This document shows, one piece after another, positions 1-7,222 of a DNA stretch of 64,000 bases. Origin of the DNA: Amycolatopsis tucumanensis (GTDB lineage: Bacteria > Actinomycetota > Actinomycetes > Mycobacteriales > Pseudonocardiaceae); contig NZ_JAKGSD010000036.1 in NCBI RefSeq assembly GCF_021654135.1, forward strand, positions 20,759 through 84,758, read 5' to 3'. The notes beneath the pieces were generated by a model, which saw nothing but the letters and a program-made list of their open reading frames with translations, searched no databases and was not told the DNA's origin. The stretch's first letter is position 1, and each line of letters opens with the position of its first letter. The position numbers and the translations under genes are program-made.

Positions 1-171
1 GAGATCCTGGCCGGCACCGGAGTCGCCGAAGGCGTCGCCGTCGCCGAACTCGACGTGCGGCAGGCGCTGGAGACCGCGCGCCGGTCGATGGGCCACCTGC
101 GGGACCGGCGGCCGGCGGCCTACCCGGCGCTGGCCGGCGGCGAGGAGGAACTCGCCGCGGCGCGATACTGA
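1..171 (+). CDS. Carbon-nitrogen hydrolase, C-terminal fragment (5' end outside window)
   Basis: The window opens inside a reading frame that gives 56 residues before a TGA at 169-171. The visible tail (VAVAELDVRQALETARRS followed by RDRRPAAY) is collinear with the end of the next gene (IAIAEVDVAGEVATARRV, then AERKPDAY). It is therefore most likely a tandem paralogue in the nitrilase superfamily, which hydrolyses nitriles or amides in the cytoplasm. The catalytic residues lie upstream of the window, so activity cannot be judged. The stop is only 4 bases before the ATG at 176, which indicates one operon. The family call rests on that similarity alone. Confidence 0.65.
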   Translation, partial: EILAGTGVAEGVAVAELDVRQALETARRSMGHLRDRRPAAYPALAGGEEELAAARY

Positions 172-175
172 CCCG

Positions 176-1009
176 ATGGGGACCATCCGCATCGGAGCCG
201 TGGCCGCGCACTTCGGCCGCGACCTCGACTTCGACCTGCAGCGCATCGCCACGCTCATCGAGCACGCCCGCTCCTCGGGGGTGGCGCTGCTGGTGCTGCC
301 GGACGCCGCGCTCGGCGGGTACCTCGCCGACCTGCGCCACCCGGACCCCGGCGCGCTGCCACCCGCGCTCGCCCCGGACGATGTGCACCTGCGCAAGATC
401 GCCGCGCTCGCCGCGGACATGGTGGTGTGCGTCGGGTACTGCGAGGCCGACGGCGAGCAGCGCTACAACGCGGCGGTGTGCGTCACCGGCGACGGCGTGC
501 TCGGCAGGCATCGCAAGGTGCACCAGCCGCCCGGCGAGGTCGCCGCCTACTCGGCAGGCACCTCCTTCGCCGCGTTCGACTCGCCGGTGGGGCGGCTCGG
601 CATGCTCATCGACTACGACAAGACGTTCCCCGAATCGGCGCGCAGCCTCGCCCTCGACGGCGCCGAGATCCTGGCCTGCCTGTCGGCGTGGCCGACCAGC
701 ATCACCAACCGCGCGCCCCGCATGTCGCAGGACCGGCAGGCTCGGTTGTTCGACCTCTACGACCAGGCGCGCGCGGCGGAGAACCAGGTGGTGCTGGCCT
801 CGTCGAACCAGACCGGCGCGATGGGCGGGATGCGCTTCCTGGGCCAGGCCAAGGTGGTCGGGCCGGGCGGCGACATCCTGGCCCGCACCTGGAGCAAGGC
901 CGGCATCGCGATCGCCGAGGTCGACGTCGCCGGCGAGGTCGCCACCGCCCGGCGGGTGCTGCACCACCTGGCCGAGCGCAAACCCGACGCCTACTGGAGC
1001 CGCACGTGA
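176..1009 (+). CDS. Nitrilase-superfamily protein with altered catalytic triad
   Basis: This 277-residue protein has the full nitrilase fold layout. The Glu segment appears as LVLPDAALGGY near residue 43, the Lys segment as GRHRKVH (Lys114), and the nucleophile elbow as LIDYDKTFPESAR near residue 146. In active family members these positions are Glu, Lys and Cys. Here they read Asp43, Lys114 and Asp146, so the nucleophilic Cys is gone. It is probably not a nitrilase or amidase in the usual sense, and a structural or regulatory partner of the upstream paralogue is one possibility. The start ATG is 4 bases after the previous stop. The next gene begins in the overlapping GTGA at 1006, so translation of the three genes is probably coupled. 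Confidence 0.8.
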   Translation: MGTIRIGAVAAHFGRDLDFDLQRIATLIEHARSSGVALLVLPDAALGGYLADLRHPDPGALPPALAPDDVHLRKIAALAADMVVCVGYCEADGEQRYNAAVCVTGDGVLGRHRKVHQPPGEVAAYSAGTSFAAFDSPVGRLGMLIDYDKTFPESARSLALDGAEILACLSAWPTSITNRAPRMSQDRQARLFDLYDQARAAENQVVLASSNQTGAMGGMRFLGQAKVVGPGGDILARTWSKAGIAIAEVDVAGEVATARRVLHHLAERKPDAYWSRT

Positions 1010-2067
1010 GGATCGCCCTGCTCAGCTACTCGACGAAGCCGCGCGGCGGGGTCGTGCACACGCTGGCACTGGCCGAGGCGCTGGCCGCCGAGGGCGCGGA
1101 GGTGACCGTGTGGTCGCTGGGCCGCGGCGGGGACAGCGGGTTCTTCCGCCCGGTCGACCCGGCGGTGAGCGTGCGGATCGTGCCGTTCCCGGAGGTCGAG
1201 GGCGAGGGCGTCGGGCCGCGGATCCTGCGCTCGATCGAGGTGCTGCGCGCGGCGTTCGACCCGGGCGGCTACGACATCGTGCACGCCCAGGACTGCATCA
1301 GCGCCAACGCGGTCGAGCGGGTCGTGCGCACGGTGCACCACATCGACCACTTCACCACGCCGGAACTGGCCGCCTGCCACGAACGCGCGATCCGCCGCCC
1401 GCACGCGCACGTCTGCGTGTCCGCCGCGGTGGCCGGGGAGCTGCGCGAGGGCTGGGGCGTCGAGGCGACGGTGATCCCGAACGGCGTCGACTACGAGCGG
1501 TTCGCAAGTGCCGCGCCGGATCCGGCGTGGTCGGGCCGGTTTGTGCTGTCGGTGGGCGGGATCGAGCCACGCAAGGGTTCGCTGGACCTGCTGGAGGCCT
1601 ACGCGCTGCTGCGCGAGACCGACCCGGACGTGCGGCTGGTGATCGCGGGCGGCGAGACCCTGTTCGACTACCGCGACTACCGGACGGCGTGGGAGAAGCG
1701 GGCCGCCGAGCTGGGCGTGGAGCCGGTGGTGCTGGGCCCGGTCGCGCACGACGCGCTGCCGTCCCTGGTCGCCGCGGCGGACGTGTTCGCCTTCCCCTCG
1801 ACCAAAGAGGGCTTCGGCCTCGCCGCGATGGAGGCGCTGGCCGCCGGAGTTCCGGTGGTCACCCGCGAGCTGCCCGTGCTGCGCGAAGTGTTCGACGGCG
1901 CCGCCCGGTTCGCCACCGACCCCGCCGGGCTGGCCGACCAGATGCGAGCCGCGCTGGCTGACCCGGAGCGCCTGCGGGAAGCCGGCCGTCAGCTGGCAGC
2001 GTCCTACAGCTGGGGCGCCGCGGCGCGGGCGCACCTGACGCTGTACCGGGGGCTGCTGGCGGAGTGA
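1006..2067 (+). CDS. GT4-type glycosyltransferase, MSMEG_0565 family
   Basis: The product is 353 residues and starts at the GTG of a GTGA overlap with the preceding nitrilase homologue. The N-terminus (RIALLSYSTKPRGGVVHTLA) is typical of the MSMEG_0565 glycosyltransferase family. The second half carries the GT-B nucleotide-sugar region: SVGGIEPRKGS near residue 185, then STKEGFGLAAMEALAAGVP with the paired Glu residues of family GT4. That family is known as a member of conserved nitrilase clusters (Nit1C type) that also hold a radical SAM protein, a GNAT protein and a flavoprotein. Those partners are not in this window and should lie to the left. Acceptor and sugar donor are unknown. No signal peptide or membrane segment is seen, so it is cytoplasmic. 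Confidence 0.82.
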   Translation: MRIALLSYSTKPRGGVVHTLALAEALAAEGAEVTVWSLGRGGDSGFFRPVDPAVSVRIVPFPEVEGEGVGPRILRSIEVLRAAFDPGGYDIVHAQDCISANAVERVVRTVHHIDHFTTPELAACHERAIRRPHAHVCVSAAVAGELREGWGVEATVIPNGVDYERFASAAPDPAWSGRFVLSVGGIEPRKGSLDLLEAYALLRETDPDVRLVIAGGETLFDYRDYRTAWEKRAAELGVEPVVLGPVAHDALPSLVAAADVFAFPSTKEGFGLAAMEALAAGVPVVTRELPVLREVFDGAARFATDPAGLADQMRAALADPERLREAGRQLAASYSWGAAARAHLTLYRGLLAE

Positions 2068-2108
2068 GGCCGTTTCCAGGCGGCCAACAAGCGGTTACAG
2101 TCGTCGGC

Positions 2109-3818
2109 ATGTCCGGCGCAGTGCTCGTCGCCGTCGACGGGGATGCGGACGTACTCGGGGATGTCGAGCGGGAGCTGCGGGAGCGCTACGCCCGGCACTA
2201 CCGGATCGTGTGCCTGTCCTCGCCCCAGAAGGCGCTGACTGTCCTCGAGGAACTCGCCGGCGCGGGCGATGAGGTCGCGCTCGTCCTCGCCGGCCAGTGG
2301 CTGCCCGGGATGACCGGCAGCGAGCTGCTGGACCGCACCCGCCGCCTCCACCCGCACGCGAAACGCGGGCTGCTCATCGCGTGGGGCGACTGGGGCGACC
2401 GCGAAACCGGCGAAGCGATCTACACCTCGATCGCCCGCGGGCTCATCGACCACTACGTCCTGCGGCCGATGGCCACCCCGGACGAGGCGTTCCACCAGGC
2501 GATCTCGAGTTCGCTGCTGGACTGGGCCGAGTCGCGGCGGACCTCGCCCTACACCATCCACGTCATCGGGGAGACCTGGTCCGGCCGGGCCTACGAGCTG
2601 CGCCAGGCCCTCGGCCGCTGCGCGATCCCGCACTCGTTCTGCCTGGCCGACTCCGACGAGGGCCGCGCACGCCTGGCCACGGTGGGCGACGGGATCCGGC
2701 TGCCGGTCGTCCTCTTCCCCGACGGCACGGTCCTCACCGACCCGACCAACACCGAGCTGGCGTTGGCCTCAGGCTCGCCGGTGAGCCCCGAGCGGATGGA
2801 GTTCGACCTGGTCATCGTCGGGGCCGGGCCGGCCGGGCTGTCCGCGGCCGTGTACGGCGCGTCGGAGGGGTTCAGCACGCTGGTCGTCGACGAGGGCGGG
2901 CTCGGCGGCCAGGCGACCTCCAGCTCGCTGATCCGCAACTACCTCGGGTTCCCCCGGGGCGTCAGCGGCCGCCGCCTCGCCCAGCAGGCCTACGACCAGG
3001 CGTGGGTCTTCGGCGCGAAGTTCGCGTTCATGCGGCAGGCCCGCGCTGTGGAGCGCGCGGGCGGCGAGCTGGTCGTCACCCTGTCCGGCGACGCCCGGGT
3101 GCGGACCCGCGCGGTCCTCCTGGCCACCGGCGCGAGCTACCACCAGCTCGGAGTGCCGGCGCTGGAAGCCCTCAGCGGCGCCGGGGTCTTCTACGGCCCG
3201 CCGTCCTCGGAAGCGCCCGCCATGACCGGCCGCGACGTGTACGTGCTCGGTGGCGGCAACTCGGCCGGCCAGGCCGCCCTGTACCTCGCCCGCTACGCCC
3301 GCAGCGTCACGCTCGTGGTCCGCGCCTCGTCGCTGGACGCAGGCATGTCGCAGTACCTGACGCGCGAGATCGCGGCGACCCCCGGGCTGGAGGTCCGCAC
3401 CGGAACCGAAATCGTGGGTGGCGGCGGTGACGGGCGGCTGGACCACCTCGTGCTCCGCGACCGCGCGACCGGGGACGAGGAAACCACCGGCGCGGACGGG
3501 CTGTTCATCATGATCGGCGCCCGGCCGCACACTCGCTGGCTGCCACCCGAGATCGACCGGGACGACCAGGGCTTCGTCCTCACCGGATCGGACCTCCGCG
3601 ACGGCACCTGGCCACTGCAGCGCAACCCGCTGCTCCTCGAAACGAGCATGCCCGGCGTGTTCGCCGCCGGCGACGCCCGGCGCGGCTCGGTGAAACGCGT
3701 GGCCTCCGCCGTCGGCGAGGGCTCGGTGGCGATCCAGCTCCTGCACCGGCTCTTCGCAGTGAACTCCCAGCAGCCCCGCGGACGCGCGAAGGAAACACGC
3801 CCCGCACCGGCGACCTGA
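2109..3818 (+). CDS. Receiver-like/thioredoxin-reductase-like fused flavoprotein
   Basis: The 569-residue protein has three parts. Residues 1-120 resemble a response-regulator receiver, but the phosphoacceptor region reads LVLAGQWLPGMTG, with Gly where Asp is expected. Residues about 155-235 are glutaredoxin/thioredoxin-like. Residues about 245-555 are a pyridine-nucleotide disulfide oxidoreductase, with an FAD motif (IVGAGPAGLSAA), an NADPH motif (VLGGGNSAGQAA) and a terminal GVFAAGDARRGSVKR. The redox CxxC of true thioredoxin reductase is missing: the segment reads GVFYGPPSSEAP. Known fused receiver/TrxR proteins also lack it, so electrons probably go to something other than thioredoxin. 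ATG 2109 was preferred over the GTG at 2064, which overlaps the preceding gene. No partner gene is adjacent. Confidence 0.8.
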   Translation: MSGAVLVAVDGDADVLGDVERELRERYARHYRIVCLSSPQKALTVLEELAGAGDEVALVLAGQWLPGMTGSELLDRTRRLHPHAKRGLLIAWGDWGDRETGEAIYTSIARGLIDHYVLRPMATPDEAFHQAISSSLLDWAESRRTSPYTIHVIGETWSGRAYELRQALGRCAIPHSFCLADSDEGRARLATVGDGIRLPVVLFPDGTVLTDPTNTELALASGSPVSPERMEFDLVIVGAGPAGLSAAVYGASEGFSTLVVDEGGLGGQATSSSLIRNYLGFPRGVSGRRLAQQAYDQAWVFGAKFAFMRQARAVERAGGELVVTLSGDARVRTRAVLLATGASYHQLGVPALEALSGAGVFYGPPSSEAPAMTGRDVYVLGGGNSAGQAALYLARYARSVTLVVRASSLDAGMSQYLTREIAATPGLEVRTGTEIVGGGGDGRLDHLVLRDRATGDEETTGADGLFIMIGARPHTRWLPPEIDRDDQGFVLTGSDLRDGTWPLQRNPLLLETSMPGVFAAGDARRGSVKRVASAVGEGSVAIQLLHRLFAVNSQQPRGRAKETRPAPAT

Positions 3819-3825
3819 CCCGGGT

Positions 3826-3962
3826 CCAGGAGCCTCCAGCGTCGGGCCGACCGTCACCACGCCGTGGTTGACGAGGAAGATCGCCGTGGCCTCGCCGAGA
3901 TGAGGTCGGCAGTGTGCTCGAACCGCGGGCACGGCGGGCGGCTCGAAGAAGTTCGCGGCGTG
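3826..3962 (-). pseudogene. Remnant of a class II aldolase/adducin-family gene
   Basis: Read from 3962 downwards, the minus strand gives HAANFFEPPAVPAVRAH and then IFLVNHGVVTVGPTLEA. The second part matches the highly conserved NHGVVVVGPxLEEA block of class II aldolase/adducin domain proteins (fuculose-phosphate aldolase type). Only about 45 residues of this family can be traced and neither end is present, so it is a decayed fragment. The rest of 3819-4072 holds nothing else recognisable. Confidence 0.5.
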
Positions 3963-4072
3963 GCTGCCAGTAACGTCCGCTCGACCCGAACCCCCGCTTG
4001 AGTTGCGGTTTTGGCGGTGGGTCAGCAGGGTAGTCGCGAACGACCGCCTTGAGCAGACAGGGCGGAGTGGGG

Positions 4073-4504
4073 ATGACGACGCGACCGATGACTGCCGAGC
4101 CGCCGCTGACGTTGGACCTCGAACCGGATACAGTGCCGCCCCTCGTGGCGGTACGGCAGTGGGCGGCGAGAGCGTTGTCCGATCTCGGCGAGGACCACCT
4201 GGTCGCGGTGCAGCTGGTGGCCACAGAGCTGCTGAGCAACGCCTACGAGCATGCCGGTGGTGCGCACCAGCTGCGGCTCCGGCGGCTCCGCGAGCCGTGC
4301 CGGACCGTGATCGAGGTGGACGACGGCAGCGACGAGCAACCCACGGTAATGAGGGAGCGTGACCCGCGGGTGGCCGGCGGGCGCGGCCTGGCGATGGTGG
4401 ACAAGCTGAGCAGCGCATGGGGCAGCCGGCCCCGCTCAGGCGGCGGCAAGACGGTATGGGGCACGATCGACTGCACCGTCTACCCCTGGGACCGCTGCCT
4501 CTGA
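4073..4504 (+). CDS. ATP-binding anti-sigma regulatory factor (HATPase_c)
   Basis: A 143-residue serine/threonine kinase-like ATPase of the RsbW/SpoIIAB type. These cytoplasmic proteins bind anti-anti-sigma factors or sigma factors and are abundant in actinobacteria. The N-box is seen as ATELLSNAYEHAGG (about residues 48-61), the G1 box as IEVDDGSDEQP, and the G2 box as GGRGLAMVDKLSSAWG (about residues 104-119). ATG 4073 follows a purine-rich GGCGGAGTGGGG and was preferred to a TTG at 4049. No sigma factor or antagonist is adjacent, so its partner is unknown. It probably has its own promoter in the stretch after 3963. Confidence 0.82.
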   Translation: MTTRPMTAEPPLTLDLEPDTVPPLVAVRQWAARALSDLGEDHLVAVQLVATELLSNAYEHAGGAHQLRLRRLREPCRTVIEVDDGSDEQPTVMRERDPRVAGGRGLAMVDKLSSAWGSRPRSGGGKTVWGTIDCTVYPWDRCL

Positions 4505-4742
4505 ACGCCGGAAACAGCAGGTCGTGGCTACCCGCAAGGAAAGCCGCGGTGAACGGCGTGTCCGACTGCCCCACGCGCGTCGGCCGCGGACACCAACGCC
4601 AGACCCCGGCCCGGCGCGGCGAGGCCGGAACTCATGAGTGAGCGACGGCTCCTTCGGTGATCAGGTGCTTGCGAACCGCACCACCGCTCGCGCTGAGTGA
4701 ACTGCCTGCCCGTGGCCCTCGCCGCCTGCTCGTCCCGAACGG
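4505..4742. other. Intergenic stretch without a recognisable gene
   Basis: These 238 bases lie between two convergent genes. Both strands were read. No frame gives a recognisable domain, and no clear hairpin with a T-run was found. Confidence 0.5.
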
Positions 4743-5402
4743 TCAGCCGCGGCCGAGCAGGGTGTCGCTGACGTGCTGGAGGTGGGCGCGCATCGCCTCG
4801 GCGGCGCCGTCGGGATCGCGGTCGCGGAGGGCTTCCACGATGTCGCTGTGCTCGCGGTGGTAGCAGCGGCGCAGTTCGGGCGTCGAGGTGCGGCGTTTGA
4901 GGCTTCCCCACACCGGCAGCGATCGCGCGGTGTTCATGACGTCGAACATCGTCATCAGCAGGCCGTTGTGCGCGGCCACGGCGATGGAGCGGTGCAGCAG
5001 CGCGTCGGAGCGTTCGAAACCCTCGAAGTCCTCCGCCGCGCCACCGGCGTCCAGGACCTCACCGATGCGGGCGAGGTCGGCCTGGGTGGCCACCCGGGCG
5101 GCGACCATGGCGACCTGCGGCTCCAGCAACTGCCGGACCTGCATGATCTCGGCGGGGCTGGTGTCCGACGGCGCGTCGGCGGCCGCGGTCACAGCATCGG
5201 TGAGGAAGGTCCCCCGCCCGACGTGCCGGCTCACCAAGCCGTCGCGTTCGAGCGCTTCCAGCGCGCGCCGGACCGCGCTGCGCGGGGCCGACAGCCGCGC
5301 CACCAGGTCCCGTTCGGTCGGCAGTTTCGCGCCGGGGCCCAGCGTGCCGTCCCGGGCGCCTTCCGCGACCAGGGCACGCAGGGACTGCTCCACCGTCGTC
5401 AT
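4743..5402 (-). CDS. GntR-family (FadR/FCD) transcriptional regulator
   Basis: A 219-residue regulator. The N-terminal winged helix-turn-helix is clear (GPGAKLPTERDLVARLSAPR, then VRRALEALERDGLVSRHVGRGTFL, about residues 22-68). The remainder is an all-helical FCD ligand domain (LEPQVAMVAARVA near residue 95; ALLHRSIAVAAHNGLL near residue 130). FCD regulators usually sense small organic acids. The gene is divergent from the FAH operon at 5536, and the 133-base gap contains mirrored ATTGGT repeats close to both starts, so it probably controls that operon and itself. The upstream TAAGGT sits 6 bases before the ATG and could be either a -10 element of a leaderless transcript or part of a weak ribosome site. 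Confidence 0.9.
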   Translation of the reverse strand: MTTVEQSLRALVAEGARDGTLGPGAKLPTERDLVARLSAPRSAVRRALEALERDGLVSRHVGRGTFLTDAVTAAADAPSDTSPAEIMQVRQLLEPQVAMVAARVATQADLARIGEVLDAGGAAEDFEGFERSDALLHRSIAVAAHNGLLMTMFDVMNTARSLPVWGSLKRRTSTPELRRCYHREHSDIVEALRDRDPDGAAEAMRAHLQHVSDTLLGRG

Positions 5403-5424
5403 GGACCGACCTTACCACCGCCTG

Positions 5425-5530
5425 ACCAATCGAGACCAATGAGCCAGCAACAAACTCGCAGTCGACAGCCTCCGTCGAAGCCCGTATGGTCTGACACCAG
5501 CAACATTGGTTTCGATTGGTTCAGATTGGT
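5425..5530. promoter_or_regulatory. Mirrored ATTGGT repeat operators between gntR and the FAH operon
   Basis: On the plus strand ATTGGT occurs at 5505-5510, 5515-5520 and 5525-5530, exactly one helical turn (10 bp) apart and ending 5 bases before the FAH start. On the minus strand it occurs at 5435-5440 and 5425-5430, again 10 bp apart and pointing at gntR. The 17-base blocks 5504-5520 (plus) and 5425-5441 (minus) match in 16 of 17 positions. Between them, 5487-5499 reads TGGTCTGACACCA, a 13-bp dyad with one mismatched pair, which is the symmetry expected of a GntR-FCD dimer site. Autoregulation and control of the FAH operon are inferred. Confidence 0.7.
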
Positions 5531-5535
5531 CGCAC

Positions 5536-6420
5536 ATGAAGCTGGTGACGTTCACCTCGGCGGGAACGGACCGGGTCGGCGTGGTGGACACCGCGTCCGG
5601 CCTGGTCCACGACGTCAGCGGGGTTCTGCCCGACGGCGCCGGAGTGCTCGAAGTCGTGGAGAACTGGGACGAACTCGGGCCCGTCCTGGCCCGGCAGGCC
5701 TCCGAGCAACCGGGAACGCCGCTGGACTCGGTGCGGCTGCGCGCGCCGATCCCGGCGCCCCGCCGCAACGTGTTCTGCGTCGGGAAGAACTACCGGGAAC
5801 ACGTCGCGGAGTTCGGCCGCAGCGGGTACGACACGCCGGGCCGCTCCGAGGCGCTGCCCGACAAACCCATCCTGTTCTCCAAGGCCACCACGTCGGTGAC
5901 CGGCCCCTACGACGACGTCCAATCGCACCCCGGGGTCACCTCCGAACTGGACTACGAGGGTGAGCTCGCGGTCGTCATCGGCCGGGGCGGCCGCGGCATC
6001 AGCCGGGAGCGAGCCTTCGAGCACGTGTGGGGATACACCATCGTCAACGACGTCACCGCGCGGGATCTGCAGCGCGATCACAAACAGTGGCTGCTGGGCA
6101 AGTCGCTGGACACGCACTGCCCGATGGGCCCGTACGCCGTCAGCGCCGACGAGGTCCCCGACGTCACCGCGCTCGAGCTGGAGACCACGGTCAACGGCGA
6201 GAACCGCCAGCTGGCGCTGGTCAAGGACCTGATCTTCGACATCCCGGACCTGATCGCCACCCTGTCGGCGGGCATCACGCTGCTGCCCGGCGACATCATC
6301 GCCACCGGCACCCCGGCCGGGGTCGGCATCGGGTTCGAGCCGCCGAAGTTCCTGTCCCGCGGGGACGTCGTCGAGGTCGCCATCACCGGCCTCGGTGTCC
6401 TGCGCAACCGGATCGTGTGA
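5536..6420 (+). CDS. Fumarylacetoacetate hydrolase-family protein
   Basis: The 294-residue protein has a short N-terminal part and a C-terminal FAH domain. The metal-binding acidic residues lie in LDYEGELAVVIG and in IVNDVTARD, and the catalytic Lys region is WLLGKSLDTHCPMGPYAV. The closing GDIIATGTPAGVGIG is the family signature. Members hydrolyse or decarboxylate oxo-acids formed after ring cleavage (for example 2-hydroxyhepta-2,4-diene-1,7-dioate type compounds). The exact substrate cannot be read here. ATG 5536 has no ribosome site and follows the ATTGGT repeats directly, so the mRNA may be leaderless. The next gene starts 11 bases after the stop. Confidence 0.88.
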   Translation: MKLVTFTSAGTDRVGVVDTASGLVHDVSGVLPDGAGVLEVVENWDELGPVLARQASEQPGTPLDSVRLRAPIPAPRRNVFCVGKNYREHVAEFGRSGYDTPGRSEALPDKPILFSKATTSVTGPYDDVQSHPGVTSELDYEGELAVVIGRGGRGISRERAFEHVWGYTIVNDVTARDLQRDHKQWLLGKSLDTHCPMGPYAVSADEVPDVTALELETTVNGENRQLALVKDLIFDIPDLIATLSAGITLLPGDIIATGTPAGVGIGFEPPKFLSRGDVVEVAITGLGVLRNRIV

Positions 6421-6431
6421 GGGAGACCGAC

Positions 6432-7193
6432 ATGAACGTCAATGGTGCGAACCTGGCCGTCGAGGTCGACGGCGACGGCCCCGCGGTGCTGATGGTGCAC
6501 GGCCTGGGCGGCACGACCAACCTCTACCAGGTCCAGGCCGCCGCCTTGGCCGAACGCTTCCGGGTGATCCGCGTCGACTCCGCCGGGGCCGGCCGCTCCG
6601 GTCTCCGGGACGGCATCAGCATCACCACGCACGCCCACGACCTCGCCGCCGTCCTCGACGCGCTCGGCGTCGAAACGGCCGCGGTCGTGGGCCATTCGAT
6701 GGGCACGCTGATCGCGCGCGAACTCGCCTCCCGGTACCCCGCGAAGGTGTCCGCACTCGCGCTGCTCGGCGCGGTCGCCGAACCTGCCGAAGCCGGACGG
6801 CAAGCCCAGCGGGACCGGGCGGCCACCCTGCGCGCCCAGGGCGCCGCGGCCGTGGCGCCCGGCGTCGTCGCCAACGCCCTGTCCGAGGCGACCCGCCGGG
6901 ACAAGCCCGAGGTCGCCGCGTTCGTGCGCGAGCTGGTCATGCGTCAGGACCCGGAAGGCTACGCCCGCAACTGCGAGGCACTGGCCGCGGCGGAAGATCC
7001 GGGGCCGGTGCCCGCGCACCTCCCCCTGCTCCTGGTCACCGGCGCCGACGACAAGGTCGGTCCTCCCGCCGTCAGCGAGAACCTGGCCGCCGCGCACGGC
7101 AACGCCACACTCGAGGTCCTGCCCGGCGTGGGCCACTGGACGCCGCTGGAAGCCGCCCGCGACACCACCGCACTCCTGCAGAAGTTCCTCTGA
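6432..7193 (+). CDS. Alpha/beta-fold hydrolase, enol-lactonase-like
   Basis: A 253-residue cytoplasmic hydrolase. The oxyanion loop is HGLGGT near residue 23, the nucleophile elbow is VGHSMGT near residue 89, the acid lies in TGADDKVGP, and the catalytic His is in GVGHWTPLE near residue 236. Overall it resembles 3-oxoadipate enol-lactonase (PcaD-like) proteins. That similarity and its place after an FAH enzyme suggest a hydrolysis step in a ring-cleavage or lactone pathway. A GGGAGA precedes ATG 6432. Substrate unknown. Confidence 0.85.
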   Translation: MNVNGANLAVEVDGDGPAVLMVHGLGGTTNLYQVQAAALAERFRVIRVDSAGAGRSGLRDGISITTHAHDLAAVLDALGVETAAVVGHSMGTLIARELASRYPAKVSALALLGAVAEPAEAGRQAQRDRAATLRAQGAAAVAPGVVANALSEATRRDKPEVAAFVRELVMRQDPEGYARNCEALAAAEDPGPVPAHLPLLLVTGADDKVGPPAVSENLAAAHGNATLEVLPGVGHWTPLEAARDTTALLQKFL

Positions 7194-7222
7194 TCCCAAC
7201 CCCTCAACGACGAGGAGAGCCC

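Noticed and set aside
427..1005. A longer glycosyltransferase starting at 427
   Set aside because: The extra N-terminal residues are Arg/Pro-rich shadow translation of the nitrilase gene. The GTG at 1006 starts exactly at the conserved RIALLSYSTKPRGG.
2769..4574. A 601-residue minus-strand open frame
   Set aside because: It runs antisense through the flavoprotein and across the ATPase gene with low-complexity sequence. Only the short class II aldolase piece inside it is meaningful.
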